Source: Gp6-AA40 sp036407095 (GTDB lineage Bacteria; Acidobacteriota; Vicinamibacteria; Vicinamibacterales; UBA2999). From it: a stretch of 64,000 bases of DNA. Positions 56,551 to 64,000 of the stretch are shown here, one piece after another; position 1 is the first letter of the stretch, and each line of letters begins with the position of its first letter. The stretch covers positions 175,350 to 239,349 of the forward strand of contig DASWZV010000126.1 in NCBI GenBank assembly GCA_036407095.1, written 5' to 3'. The translations under genes were made by a program, and so were the position numbers. The notes under the pieces are model-generated. The model was not told the DNA's origin, did not search any database, and worked only from the letters and a program-made list of their open reading frames with translations.

Positions 56551-57507
56551 ATGATGCACGCGCGTTCGCCGAGGTCCGTAACGTTCCGCCGTGCTGCGGC
56601 GCTTGTAACCGTCGGCGCGATGGCCGGTGTGATTTCAGCGGCCGGGCAAGCCCAACAGGGCCGAAGCGTCATCGACCGTGTGTATACGGACACGCAGGCC
56701 GCACGTGGCCAGCAGCTTTACAAGACACGATGTGTGTCCTGTCATGGCGATTCCCTCCAAGGCGTCGTCGGACCGCCGTTGGCCGGCAGCGGCTTCCTGG
56801 CCGTGTGGAGCAGACGTTCACTGGCCGAGCTCGTGGACAAGATCGAAAAGACGATGCCGCCACAGGAGGCAGGCAGTGTGTCGAGGCAGCAGGCCATCGA
56901 CGTCGCGGCGTATGTCCTCAACGCAGCCAAGTTCCCGGCAGGAGCAACGGAGCTTGCGTCCGCTGCCCTTGACCAGATTAGGTTCCCTGAATCACGAGCC
57001 TCGGCCACATCCGGCGCGGCGGCGTCATCGTCGTTCGTCGCTACTGGCAACCTCGCACAGCTGATGCGAGGTGTCACGTTTCCAAACGCCAACATCCTGT
57101 TCAACGTGCAGGTCAAGGACCCAGGCAAAGACAGGCCGGAGATGCCGATACCGTTCGACTACGTCGCATGGGGACGGACGGTGTACTACGGGTGGCAGGC
57201 GGTCGATCAAGCGTCGCTCGCGCTCGTCGAAACCGCTCCTCTCTTCCTGGTGCCGGGACGTCGCTGCGAAAACGGCAAACCGGTGCCCGTCGATCGCGCC
57301 GACTGGAAGCAGTACACCTCCGCGCTCGTGGACGTCGGACGCGCCGCGTACCGCGCGTCCCAGACGCGAAACGCCGACGCTGTCGTCAAAGTCGCCGAGC
57401 AGCTCAACGAGTCGTGCGCCAATTGCCACAAGGTGTACCGCGACGGCGCGCAAGAGGGCAACACGGCAGGCGCAAGTCGGTGCCAGAGTCGCCCTGCCGC
57501 GCCGTAG
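56551..57507 (+). CDS. Secreted dihaem cytochrome c
   Basis: 318 aa from the ATG at 56551 (GTGGAGGTGC upstream). Signal peptide LVTVGAMAGVISAAGQA. First class I cytochrome c domain with CVSCH at 61-65 and a distal Met candidate in KTMPPQEAGS, Gly/Pro typical. A second haem site CANCH lies near residue 289 in a C-terminal segment ESCANCHKVY that looks like a cytochrome c'-type ending. Electron carrier in periplasm. Its stop codon lies inside a GCGCGAAGCGCGA repeat. Confidence 0.82.
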   Translation: MMHARSPRSVTFRRAAALVTVGAMAGVISAAGQAQQGRSVIDRVYTDTQAARGQQLYKTRCVSCHGDSLQGVVGPPLAGSGFLAVWSRRSLAELVDKIEKTMPPQEAGSVSRQQAIDVAAYVLNAAKFPAGATELASAALDQIRFPESRASATSGAAASSSFVATGNLAQLMRGVTFPNANILFNVQVKDPGKDRPEMPIPFDYVAWGRTVYYGWQAVDQASLALVETAPLFLVPGRRCENGKPVPVDRADWKQYTSALVDVGRAAYRASQTRNADAVVKVAEQLNESCANCHKVYRDGAQEGNTAGASRCQSRPAAP

Positions 57508-57559
57508 CGCGAAGCGCGAGGCGGAACCTGTCTCGCCGCAGCGCGAAGCGCGAAGGCGG
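57500..57559. repeat. Two copies of the GCGCGAAGCGCGA repeat
   Basis: Copies at 57500-57524 and 57534-57559, each with flanking CGCCG and GGCGG, lie between the convergent cytochrome and DsbA-like genes. The first contains the cytochrome stop codon. A third copy is at 11435-11463. They resemble REP-type intergenic palindromes and may protect or terminate mRNA. Confidence 0.7.
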
Positions 57560-57564
57560 ACGGC

Positions 57565-58329
57565 CTATTCCGTCGACGACTTCGAGGGGACCGCGACGCC
57601 GCGCTTGGTGAGCTCTTCGTCGATGATCTTCGCGAAAACCTCGTAGGGCTGCGCTCCTGACACGAACCTGCCGTTGATGAAGAAGCCGGGAGTACCCTGA
57701 ATGCCAAGCGCGCTGGCCTCTGCGACGTCGGAGTCGATCTTCTTTTGGTCCGCGCCGCTATTCTGCAAGTCGGCCTTGAAGCGCTTCATATCCAGGTTCA
57801 GATCCTTCGCGTGCTGCTTCAGGTCCTCAGATCCAAGCTTGGTCTGATCGGCGAACAGGCGATCGTGAAACTCCCAGAACTTGCCTTGTTTCCCCGCGGC
57901 TTCCGCCGCCAGGGCCGCGCCGGCTGCATCTTTGTGGAACGACAGCGGCAGATGCTTCCACACGATTCGTACGTGTTCTTTGTATGTGCTCTCGATCTGC
58001 TTGAGCGTCGGCTCGACTCTGCGACAAAACGGGCATTGGAAATCTGAGAACTCGACGATCGTGACCGGGGCCGTCTCAGGTCCTTTCGCAGGTGCGCCCG
58101 CTGTGTTGACGGTGTGGATGCGTTTCGGATCAGGGCCGGTTGGCCGCGCAGGCCTCATGGCAGCTTCGATCGTGTCGACGCGATCGGCGAGTTGCCTCAG
58201 ATTCCACACGTTCACCGCTGAAATGATCAACATCATGATCACTCCGACGAACGTGGCGAGCGCCATCGAATCGAAACGCGGCAACGAGGAAGTGGGATTT
58301 GACGGACCCTGCACCGTGTTTTCGCTCAT
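57565..58329 (-). CDS. Membrane-anchored DsbA-like thiol oxidoreductase
   Basis: 254 aa from the ATG at 58329. One N-terminal TM segment (MALATFVGVIMMLIISAVNVW) followed by a short coiled region. DsbA/Com1-like thioredoxin fold: VTIVEFSDFQCPFCRRVEPT with active-site CPFC, KHLPLSFH, an alpha insert AALAAEAAGKQGKFWEFHDRL, and the cis-Pro region GIQGTPGFFINGRFVSG. Likely forms disulfides in periplasmic proteins such as the cytochromes and cysteine-rich secreted proteins nearby. Confidence 0.9.
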   Translation of the reverse strand: MSENTVQGPSNPTSSLPRFDSMALATFVGVIMMLIISAVNVWNLRQLADRVDTIEAAMRPARPTGPDPKRIHTVNTAGAPAKGPETAPVTIVEFSDFQCPFCRRVEPTLKQIESTYKEHVRIVWKHLPLSFHKDAAGAALAAEAAGKQGKFWEFHDRLFADQTKLGSEDLKQHAKDLNLDMKRFKADLQNSGADQKKIDSDVAEASALGIQGTPGFFINGRFVSGAQPYEVFAKIIDEELTKRGVAVPSKSSTE

Positions 58330-58472
58330 GGACAGACTCAGCCTCCGTTCCTGATTTTCGAGGTCACTAGCGGCCCTCGGGTGAAACACCACCCGCCAGT
58401 CTCGATGGCTGACGGGTGGGACTCACAGTCATTGAGCCCTCGACTCAATCATTCAAGTCGCGCTCGTCCAGG

Positions 58473-58790
58473 CTACTTCGGAGGCTCCGCATCCTCACAC
58501 TTTTTTGCGTCGGTCTCGCCGAGGCAGAAGTCCTTGTTGTGACCGGAGTCGCCCCCTTCGAAGTGAGCCGGAAACGCCGATTCATTGACGCAGAGCTCAT
58601 GGAGCTTGCCGCTCTCGTCGAAGTGACAAACGACGACTTTGTCCACCCCTCCAGGACAATTCGGATCCACCGGGCATTGCTCGCTGCCGAAGACCTGAGC
58701 GTAGACCGCAACCGGACGCGTGACTGATACCGTTGCCGCCAAGAGGGCCAGACACCCCAGTGCCAGCACCGCAACTGTTAACCTGCGCAT
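58473..58790 (-). CDS. Small secreted cysteine-rich protein
   Basis: 105 aa from the ATG at 58790, with CGAGGAGG upstream. Signal peptide TVAVLALGCLALLAATVSV. The mature part has KVVVCHFDESGKLHELCVN followed by SAFPAHFEGGDSGH, the VCH..., A.xAHxxxGD pattern seen in secreted proteins of unknown function. Six Cys in the mature chain (CPVDPNCPGG, VCHF, LCVN, FCLG, KKCED) imply disulfides; the DsbA-like gene is nearby. Confidence 0.7.
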   Translation of the reverse strand: MRRLTVAVLALGCLALLAATVSVTRPVAVYAQVFGSEQCPVDPNCPGGVDKVVVCHFDESGKLHELCVNESAFPAHFEGGDSGHNKDFCLGETDAKKCEDAEPPK

Positions 58791-58994
58791 GTGTGCCTCC
58801 TCGTGAGAGAGTTCGTTGGGCATTCCTGTGCCCGGCGAATGTGGCCGCCGTGCTAGGCAAGAACCTGACCGCCACTGTGTGGCGAAATGACGGCAGCAAT
58901 TGGACAGCGCCAATCGCGAAGTCACCCCTCGCAAAAACTTTGGTCGTCCAGACCGCCGAACACGCGACAGAAGTACGCAGCTTGCGACGATCAC

Positions 58995-61568
58995 TTAGAA
59001 CCACACTCGCGTCCCCAGTGCCACGCGACGGGCAGCCGCCGCTGATGTTGGTAGTCCGAAGAACGGGGACGTGAGCACTCCGCTGAAGTTCAGTGGGTTG
59101 GCAACATTGAGCACGTTGGTGGCACGGGCGAAGACTTCGAAACGGAACGGGTCGTTGCCGCGCCCTGCAGACCGTCTCCGATCGCGTTCGCGCGGCGAGC
59201 CGTCCACGGCACGCTCGCCGAGACTCAGACGCCACGTCAGAGCGAGATCGAGGTTCCTCGTGGGTGCGCCACGCGCGCTGTTTCGGGTCACGCCTTCAGG
59301 TCTTTCGTTCAGAACTCCATCGCCGTTGCGATCTACTCCGAGCGTGATGTTGTACGGCAACGCCGACTGCGCGCGGAAGTTGGCCGCCATACGAAATCCG
59401 CCAACCAAATCGCTGTTCAAGCCGACGTTCAGCGTGTGCCTCGCGTCACCACGACTCGGCCCCCACTCGCCCGCCAGCAGGACGCTGTCGGATGGCAGCG
59501 AGAAGGGCGAATCGGTTTCGTTCACCGCTGTGCCGATGACATAGCTGAGGTTGGCCGACAGGCGTCGAGGCGGATAGCTGATCATGACCTCCGTCTTGAA
59601 CGACTCGGTCAGTGAACGCGCGGTCGTTTGCAGTTCCGTGATGTTCAAGACGGTCGGATCAGGGCGCACCCCGTTCACAGGCTCGTTGGCGTTGCGGCTT
59701 CGAAACAGGTTGCGTCCGGTCTCGCGCAAGAACGTTGCACGGACGCGGGAGAACTTGCCGATTGGCTGATCGACTCCGACCGTATACCGATCGCTGGACG
59801 GCATCGCGAGATCGGTTCGGGCGCGAATGATGCTCGGCAGCGTCGCCGCCACAGTCACGCCCGCCGAAAACGGTTCCGGATATCCGGGATCGGAGATCAC
59901 CAGATCACGCTGCGCTGATCCATCGACGAGCAGCAGCTGCTGATAGATCCCCGCGCTCATCTGGGAATGGAGAATCCCGGCACTTGCCCGCAACGTCGTG
60001 CGCGCGTTCGACGATGGCGTCCAATTGACGCCGAGTCGTGGCGACAGATTCACCCAGTCGCGCATGTGCGTCTGAAAATCGTGGCGAAGCCCGAGGTTGA
60101 TCACCACGTTGTGCCGAACGCGATAGTCATCCTGGACGTACCATCCGAAGCGGTACAAGGAATACCTGAACGTCGGGTCGCCGACGCGCTGTGTGAACGT
60201 GGCCGGCTGGCCGGCCTCGAACGACGCGAGGCTCGAGAACGTGTAGGTGCCGGACGCGTTGCTGTACTCCTCGCCGCGATAGGAAGCCCCGTCGACGCTG
60301 ACACCAGTCGTGATGTGGTGCTGCTCCCTGAGCGTGAGCTCGAACTCGTTCTCGATGTCAATGCTTCTGGAGCGTTGCAGCCCCTTCTGCTGCGCGCCAC
60401 CGCTCGTGAACGCGTCGAGCACGCGGATGGCTCTGGCCTCGGTCAGGGGCGACACACGTTCTGAGTCCCATTCGAATGCGAACCGCAGATCGTTCACGTA
60501 ACGACGCGCGACCGTGGCGCGATGGTTGAGCTGGAACTGACCGTTGTCACCAGTGCTCGTGAACGCGCGCTCGGGGAGATCGAATTCGCCTATTCCCTGA
60601 TTGCGTCCCTCGTTGGCGTGTCGGGTGAATTCCATGCGAATGGTCTGCGCCGGCGTGATCTGATGGTCGAGTCCGATCCAGACACCGATTCCGTTCGACG
60701 GCTGCTCGATCAATCGGGAGAAGATGCCGTCGACCGTCGCCGCGCGGATCGTCTGGTTCTCTATCGATGTGGAACCGTCGACACTCACCGAGAGACCGGT
60801 CCGGTTTCGGACGAGCGGGCCATTGAGGTTCCACGAATACTGGCGTGTCTGCCCGCTCGGCCGCAGGCCCGAGAACGCGTTGCGCGCGTTCAACGACGCA
60901 TCGCGCATCGTCATGCCGGCGTTGTTGCGCCAGCGTTCCCCGCCACGCGTGGTCACGATCTCGACTCGGGGCCCACCACCGGACGATGCGGCTCCTACAT
61001 CGTCTCGGATGCGAATCTCCTGAATCCGAGTGCCAAGCGGCAGCCGCCCGACTTTGAACCCGTCCACTCTGATGTCCGCATCGTCACCGACCAACTGCGC
61101 CAGCACTCGCGCGAGCTCCTCGGGATCCTCAGGCAAGGCCTCGAGTTGGTCAGGAGTGAGTTGTCGCGTGAAGGCGGTCATCAGCTGACGATCGTGAGCG
61201 CCTGGCGCAACGTCGACTGCCTCGAACACGCCCGCGACCTGCAGCGTGATGTCGCGCGCCACGCGCCCGCCGGCCGGGACCATGAACTCACGAATCTCGA
61301 ACGGATTGAAACCGGCCGCCGTCACTCGGGCTGAGTACACCCCGGGTCTGACGCCTTCGAATCGTGCCTCGCCGCGAAGGTCGGTCGTGACCTTCACTAT
61401 GGCGGCGTCAGTTGCGGCGAGTGTGACTTCCGCACCAAGGACCGGCAGATCGGTCAGATCGTGAACGACGATGCGGACGGTACCAGGCCGTTGTGCCGAC
61501 GGTGTCTGCGCGGCTGCTGACACGCCGGCGAGAACCAGCCCGGTCAAAGCGACGGCTGCAAATCGCAT
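58995..61568 (-). CDS. TonB-dependent receptor, Oar-like
   Basis: 857 aa from the ATG at 61568. Signal peptide AALTGLVLAGVSA-type, then a carboxypeptidase-regulatory-like domain at about 30-120 (VRIVVHDLTDLPVLGAEVTLA, RGEARFEGVRPGVYSARVTA). A plug region follows (DIRVDGFKVGRLPLG, RIQEIRIRDDVGAASSGGG) and then a 22-strand barrel ending with F (GTRVWF). Oar-like receptors take up unknown substrates, often oligosaccharides or peptides. Divergent from the lysyl-oxidase-like gene; 263 bases between starts. Confidence 0.88.
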   Translation of the reverse strand: MRFAAVALTGLVLAGVSAAAQTPSAQRPGTVRIVVHDLTDLPVLGAEVTLAATDAAIVKVTTDLRGEARFEGVRPGVYSARVTAAGFNPFEIREFMVPAGGRVARDITLQVAGVFEAVDVAPGAHDRQLMTAFTRQLTPDQLEALPEDPEELARVLAQLVGDDADIRVDGFKVGRLPLGTRIQEIRIRDDVGAASSGGGPRVEIVTTRGGERWRNNAGMTMRDASLNARNAFSGLRPSGQTRQYSWNLNGPLVRNRTGLSVSVDGSTSIENQTIRAATVDGIFSRLIEQPSNGIGVWIGLDHQITPAQTIRMEFTRHANEGRNQGIGEFDLPERAFTSTGDNGQFQLNHRATVARRYVNDLRFAFEWDSERVSPLTEARAIRVLDAFTSGGAQQKGLQRSRSIDIENEFELTLREQHHITTGVSVDGASYRGEEYSNASGTYTFSSLASFEAGQPATFTQRVGDPTFRYSLYRFGWYVQDDYRVRHNVVINLGLRHDFQTHMRDWVNLSPRLGVNWTPSSNARTTLRASAGILHSQMSAGIYQQLLLVDGSAQRDLVISDPGYPEPFSAGVTVAATLPSIIRARTDLAMPSSDRYTVGVDQPIGKFSRVRATFLRETGRNLFRSRNANEPVNGVRPDPTVLNITELQTTARSLTESFKTEVMISYPPRRLSANLSYVIGTAVNETDSPFSLPSDSVLLAGEWGPSRGDARHTLNVGLNSDLVGGFRMAANFRAQSALPYNITLGVDRNGDGVLNERPEGVTRNSARGAPTRNLDLALTWRLSLGERAVDGSPRERDRRRSAGRGNDPFRFEVFARATNVLNVANPLNFSGVLTSPFFGLPTSAAAARRVALGTRVWF

Positions 61569-61831
61569 TCGACTGTCTCGGTATTCCATATCCGAGCCAT
61601 ACGCGGTCATCGCCGGGTTGCACCCCATGTTCACGCAGGGAGGTGGAGTCTTCCTCCTGGATCCTTTTGGTGTGCGGATTCACGGCCTTTTTCTGGCCTT
61701 CAGACGACGCGTGACGGGCGCGGTTGACAAACGACCATCCTCGCCGTGGCTGATTGTTTGCTTCGCCCCAGCGGGCCACGGCCCGAGCATTCCTCGATCG
61801 GTTGTCAAACGACTCCCAGGAGGATCATCAA

Positions 61832-62842
61832 ATGACTAGACGTCGGATTCACGTGTTCGTCGCCTTCAGCTGTCTGACGATTGGACAACTGATGCTCGCC
61901 TCGACGGCCACCAGCCAGGAGTTGCTCCCGAACCTGCGCGCCCTTCCGGCGTTCGATATCTACATTGCGACCAATACCGACACAGGTGCCCCGGAGATCC
62001 GCTTCTCGGCCTCGAGCTGGAACAGCGGGGCAGGTCCTTTCGAGATCGTGGCAGGTGCGACGGGACAAGCGGGCCAGGACGTGTGGCAACGGGTGTACAC
62101 CTCGGATGGCAGCTTCAACGACTATCTTGCGGGGACATTCGTGTGGCACCCCCTACACAATCACTTTCATTTTCAGGACTACGCGCGCTACACGCTGAAT
62201 CCAATCAATGCGCCGGGCAAGTCGAAGCGCGAGGCGTTCAAGACAAGCTTCTGCATCATGGACACGGAGAAGGTGGATGGACGCCTTCCCGGTGCAGCGA
62301 AGAGAGCGGTCTACACGACCTGCGCCGCCCAGAAGCAAGGGATGTCGGTCGGTTGGGCTGACACGTACCGCTCAACGCTCGCGGGCCAGTCGATCGACTT
62401 GACCGACTTCGATGATGGACTGTACGAATTGACAATCGATTTCGACCCATTCGACCGCATCAAGGAATCGAACGACACCGACAACGGTGCGTGCGTGCTC
62501 CTCCAGCTCGGCATTGCCGCGAAGACAGTGGAGAACCGTGGGGCCTGCGGAACGACGCCTGGTGCGGGCGTGACGATCAGTTCCCTCGCACCCGCCAGCG
62601 CGTTCGTTGGAGGCGTCATCGATGCCGTGATCACGGGCACGAACTTCACGCCGGGATTGGCCGTGGGGTTCGAAGGTGGATCTGGACCAACTCCGACAGC
62701 CAGCAATGTCACTGTGAACGACAGCACGATGATTTCGTTGACGATCACCGTAAAACCGGGTGGTGGGAAGAGCACAGATCCTGTTTGGGATCTGCGCGTT
62801 GGATCGGCGGTGCTCCCGGACGCGTTTACCGTCCAGAAGTAA
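61832..62842 (+). CDS. Secreted lysyl-oxidase-like protein with IPT/TIG-like domain
   Basis: 336 aa from the ATG at 61832 (AGGAGGATC upstream). Signal peptide ends near STATSQELL. The lysyl oxidase copper site WHPLHNHFHFQDYARYTL lies at about 105-122, with His at positions +1, +4, +6, +8 after W. Cysteines SFCIMDTEK, TTCAAQK and GACVLLQ are the usual partners, and the block FDDGLYELTIDFDPFDRIKE is also family-like. From about 250 a TIG/IPT-like domain follows (SSLAPASAFVGGVIDAVITG, DPVWDLRVGSAVLPDAFTV). Predicted copper amine oxidase acting on lysine residues outside the cell. Confidence 0.85.
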   Translation: MTRRRIHVFVAFSCLTIGQLMLASTATSQELLPNLRALPAFDIYIATNTDTGAPEIRFSASSWNSGAGPFEIVAGATGQAGQDVWQRVYTSDGSFNDYLAGTFVWHPLHNHFHFQDYARYTLNPINAPGKSKREAFKTSFCIMDTEKVDGRLPGAAKRAVYTTCAAQKQGMSVGWADTYRSTLAGQSIDLTDFDDGLYELTIDFDPFDRIKESNDTDNGACVLLQLGIAAKTVENRGACGTTPGAGVTISSLAPASAFVGGVIDAVITGTNFTPGLAVGFEGGSGPTPTASNVTVNDSTMISLTITVKPGGGKSTDPVWDLRVGSAVLPDAFTVQK

Positions 62843-63037
62843 CAGAGACCCGTCTTGCCACGCCGCCGGCGTCTTCGCCGGTGGTCAGCTCCGCGCGCTG
62901 AAGCAACTTGCCCGCCCACAGCGTGACCATGGACGACGTCGTTCGTGGTCACTCATACATACAACGTCTTAGTCTCAACGAAATATGTATTTCCATGAAT
63001 CGTGGCGACTTTGATACCACCCCTCCCGGAGGAGTGC

Positions 63038-64000
63038 ATGCACCGACTGTTGAAAGGGATCTTCGTCGTCATCGGCCTGGTCGTGGTACCGTCCGCCGCG
63101 TTCGCGCAGGCCACGGCCTCGATCGTCGGCACCGCCCGCGACGCCTCGGGCGCGGTATTGCCCGGGGTCACGGTAGAAGCATCGAGCCCGGCCCTCATCG
63201 AGAAGACGCGTTCGGTGGTCACGAACGGAGTCGGCCAGTACTCGATTCAGGATCTCAGACCAGGCACGTACTCCGTCACGTTCACGCTGCCCGGGTTCAA
63301 CACCGTCAAGCGGGATGGGATCGAGCTGACAGGCAGCTTCATCGCCACAGTGAACGCCGATCTCCGGGTCGGCGGTGTGCAGGAAACGGTGACGGTGACC
63401 GGCGAAGCGCCCGTCGTCGACATCGCGAGCTCGCGCACCGAGCAGACCATCTCTGGCAAGACGGTCACCGAAATTCCGACGTCGCGCCTGTATTCCTCGC
63501 TCACGCAGCTCGTGCCCGCGCTCAACGTGCAGGGCAACGACGTCGGCGGGTCGCAAGGAAACGTCTTCAGCGTGTTTCAGATTCACGGCGGACGCCGGAA
63601 CGAGGGACAGGTACTCATCGACGGCATGAGCGCCGGTTACCAGGGCATGGGCGTCTCGGGCTATGCGCCCGAGGTCGGCAATTCGCAGGAAATCGTGTTC
63701 TCCCTCAGTGGTGGCCTTGGCGAGGCGACCACCGGCGGGCCGCAGCTGAACGTCATCGGCAAGCAGGGTGGAAACATGTTTGCCGGAAGCTTCTTCATCA
63801 ACGGCTCGGGGAGCGGGTTGGTGACCGACAACCTCAGTGCCGACCTGAAGGCGAAGGGGCTGTCGACCCCGCTGAAGCCGATCAGGCTGTGGGACATCAA
63901 CCCGTCGTTCGGCGGTCCGATCGTGCGCGACAAGCTGTGGTTCTTCGGCACCTACCGCTATCAGTACAACCGGCAGTCGGTCGCCAGCATGTGGGACAAC
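63038..64000 (+). CDS. TonB-dependent receptor, Oar-like, 3' end outside window
   Basis: First 321 codons only. ATG at 63038 follows GGAGGAG. Signal peptide IFVVIGLVVVPSAAFAQA, then a carboxypeptidase-regulatory-like domain (TARDASGAVLPGVTVEASSP, NGVGQYSIQDLRPGTYSVTF), then VQETVTVTGEAPVVDIASS, which leads into the plug (GNVFSVFQIHGGRRNEGQVL, EVGNSQEIVFSLSG), and the first barrel strands (DINPSFGGPIVRDKLWFFGT). Same type as 58995-61568 but clearly divergent. An AT-rich patch upstream holds ATACATA (62955-62961) and TATGTAT (62984-62990). Confidence 0.88.
   Translation, partial: MHRLLKGIFVVIGLVVVPSAAFAQATASIVGTARDASGAVLPGVTVEASSPALIEKTRSVVTNGVGQYSIQDLRPGTYSVTFTLPGFNTVKRDGIELTGSFIATVNADLRVGGVQETVTVTGEAPVVDIASSRTEQTISGKTVTEIPTSRLYSSLTQLVPALNVQGNDVGGSQGNVFSVFQIHGGRRNEGQVLIDGMSAGYQGMGVSGYAPEVGNSQEIVFSLSGGLGEATTGGPQLNVIGKQGGNMFAGSFFINGSGSGLVTDNLSADLKAKGLSTPLKPIRLWDINPSFGGPIVRDKLWFFGTYRYQYNRQSVASMWDN

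Noticed and set aside
55722..56693. Longer version of the secreted hypothetical gene starting at 56693
   Set aside because: The first 87 residues have no signal peptide and overlap the cytochrome gene; a strong GAGGAGGA sequence precedes the internal ATG at 56432.

Overview
The window is GC-rich bacterial chromosome that looks like Acidobacteriota, probably a Vicinamibacteria-type soil lineage. That placement is an inference. It rests on PadR regulators coupled to ATPase-less MacB/FtsX-like permeases (the acidobacterial 'ADOP' type), Oar-like TonB receptors with an N-terminal carboxypeptidase-regulatory-like domain, many secreted families typical of that phylum (DUF6152, DUF4136, paralogous 'PDxxGxW' proteins), soluble PQQ sugar dehydrogenases, and many short palindromic dispersed repeats. 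I see no rRNA, tRNA, CRISPR, phage or insertion-sequence genes.

Layout. 1-5.3 kb: a PQQ dehydrogenase running off the left edge, then a nucleotidyltransferase-domain gene overlapping a UvrA gene. 5.3-19.4 kb: secreted or exported proteins (DUF6152, PDxxGxW paralogues, VOC, NTF2-like, SMP-30, esterase), two methyltransferases, a frameshifted pyrophosphatase and the first PadR-permease pair. 19.4-30.4 kb: the second PadR-permease pair, a duplicated CxxC protein, another PQQ dehydrogenase, an outer-membrane barrel, a class A penicillin-binding protein with a duplicated N-terminus, and DUF4136. 30.5-34.4 kb (minus strand): a four-gene respiratory module (NrfD-type anchor, 16-Fe ferredoxin, tetraheme cytochrome, small membrane protein), a universal stress protein and a decayed cupin gene. 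34.5-46.5 kb: an RND efflux adaptor and an RND permease separated by about 7.5 kb of surface-glycan genes (FkbM methyltransferase, GT9, ABC-2 permease and ATPase, GT4-type transferase, methyltransferase). A truncated copy of the adaptor's 5' end lies just before the permease. 46.5-53.6 kb: a permease-GAF-PP2C phosphatase fusion and a frameshifted nucleotidyltransferase locus. 53.6-64 kb: a secreted protein with protein-kinase-like motifs, more DUF6152, a cytochrome c, a DsbA-like protein, two TonB receptors and a lysyl-oxidase-like protein.

The strongest candidate for an undescribed system is the single polypeptide at 47884-51657. It joins an ADOP/MacB-like permease to a GAF domain and an RsbU/SpoIIE-type phosphatase, which suggests direct coupling of an envelope permease to cytoplasmic phospho-signalling. 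Other items worth a second look are the kinase-like secreted protein (54148-55257), the interrupted RND operon, the 144-bp tandem duplication that adds a second copy of the membrane anchor to a penicillin-binding protein, and several families of palindromic repeats, one of them inserted in frame in a coding sequence.
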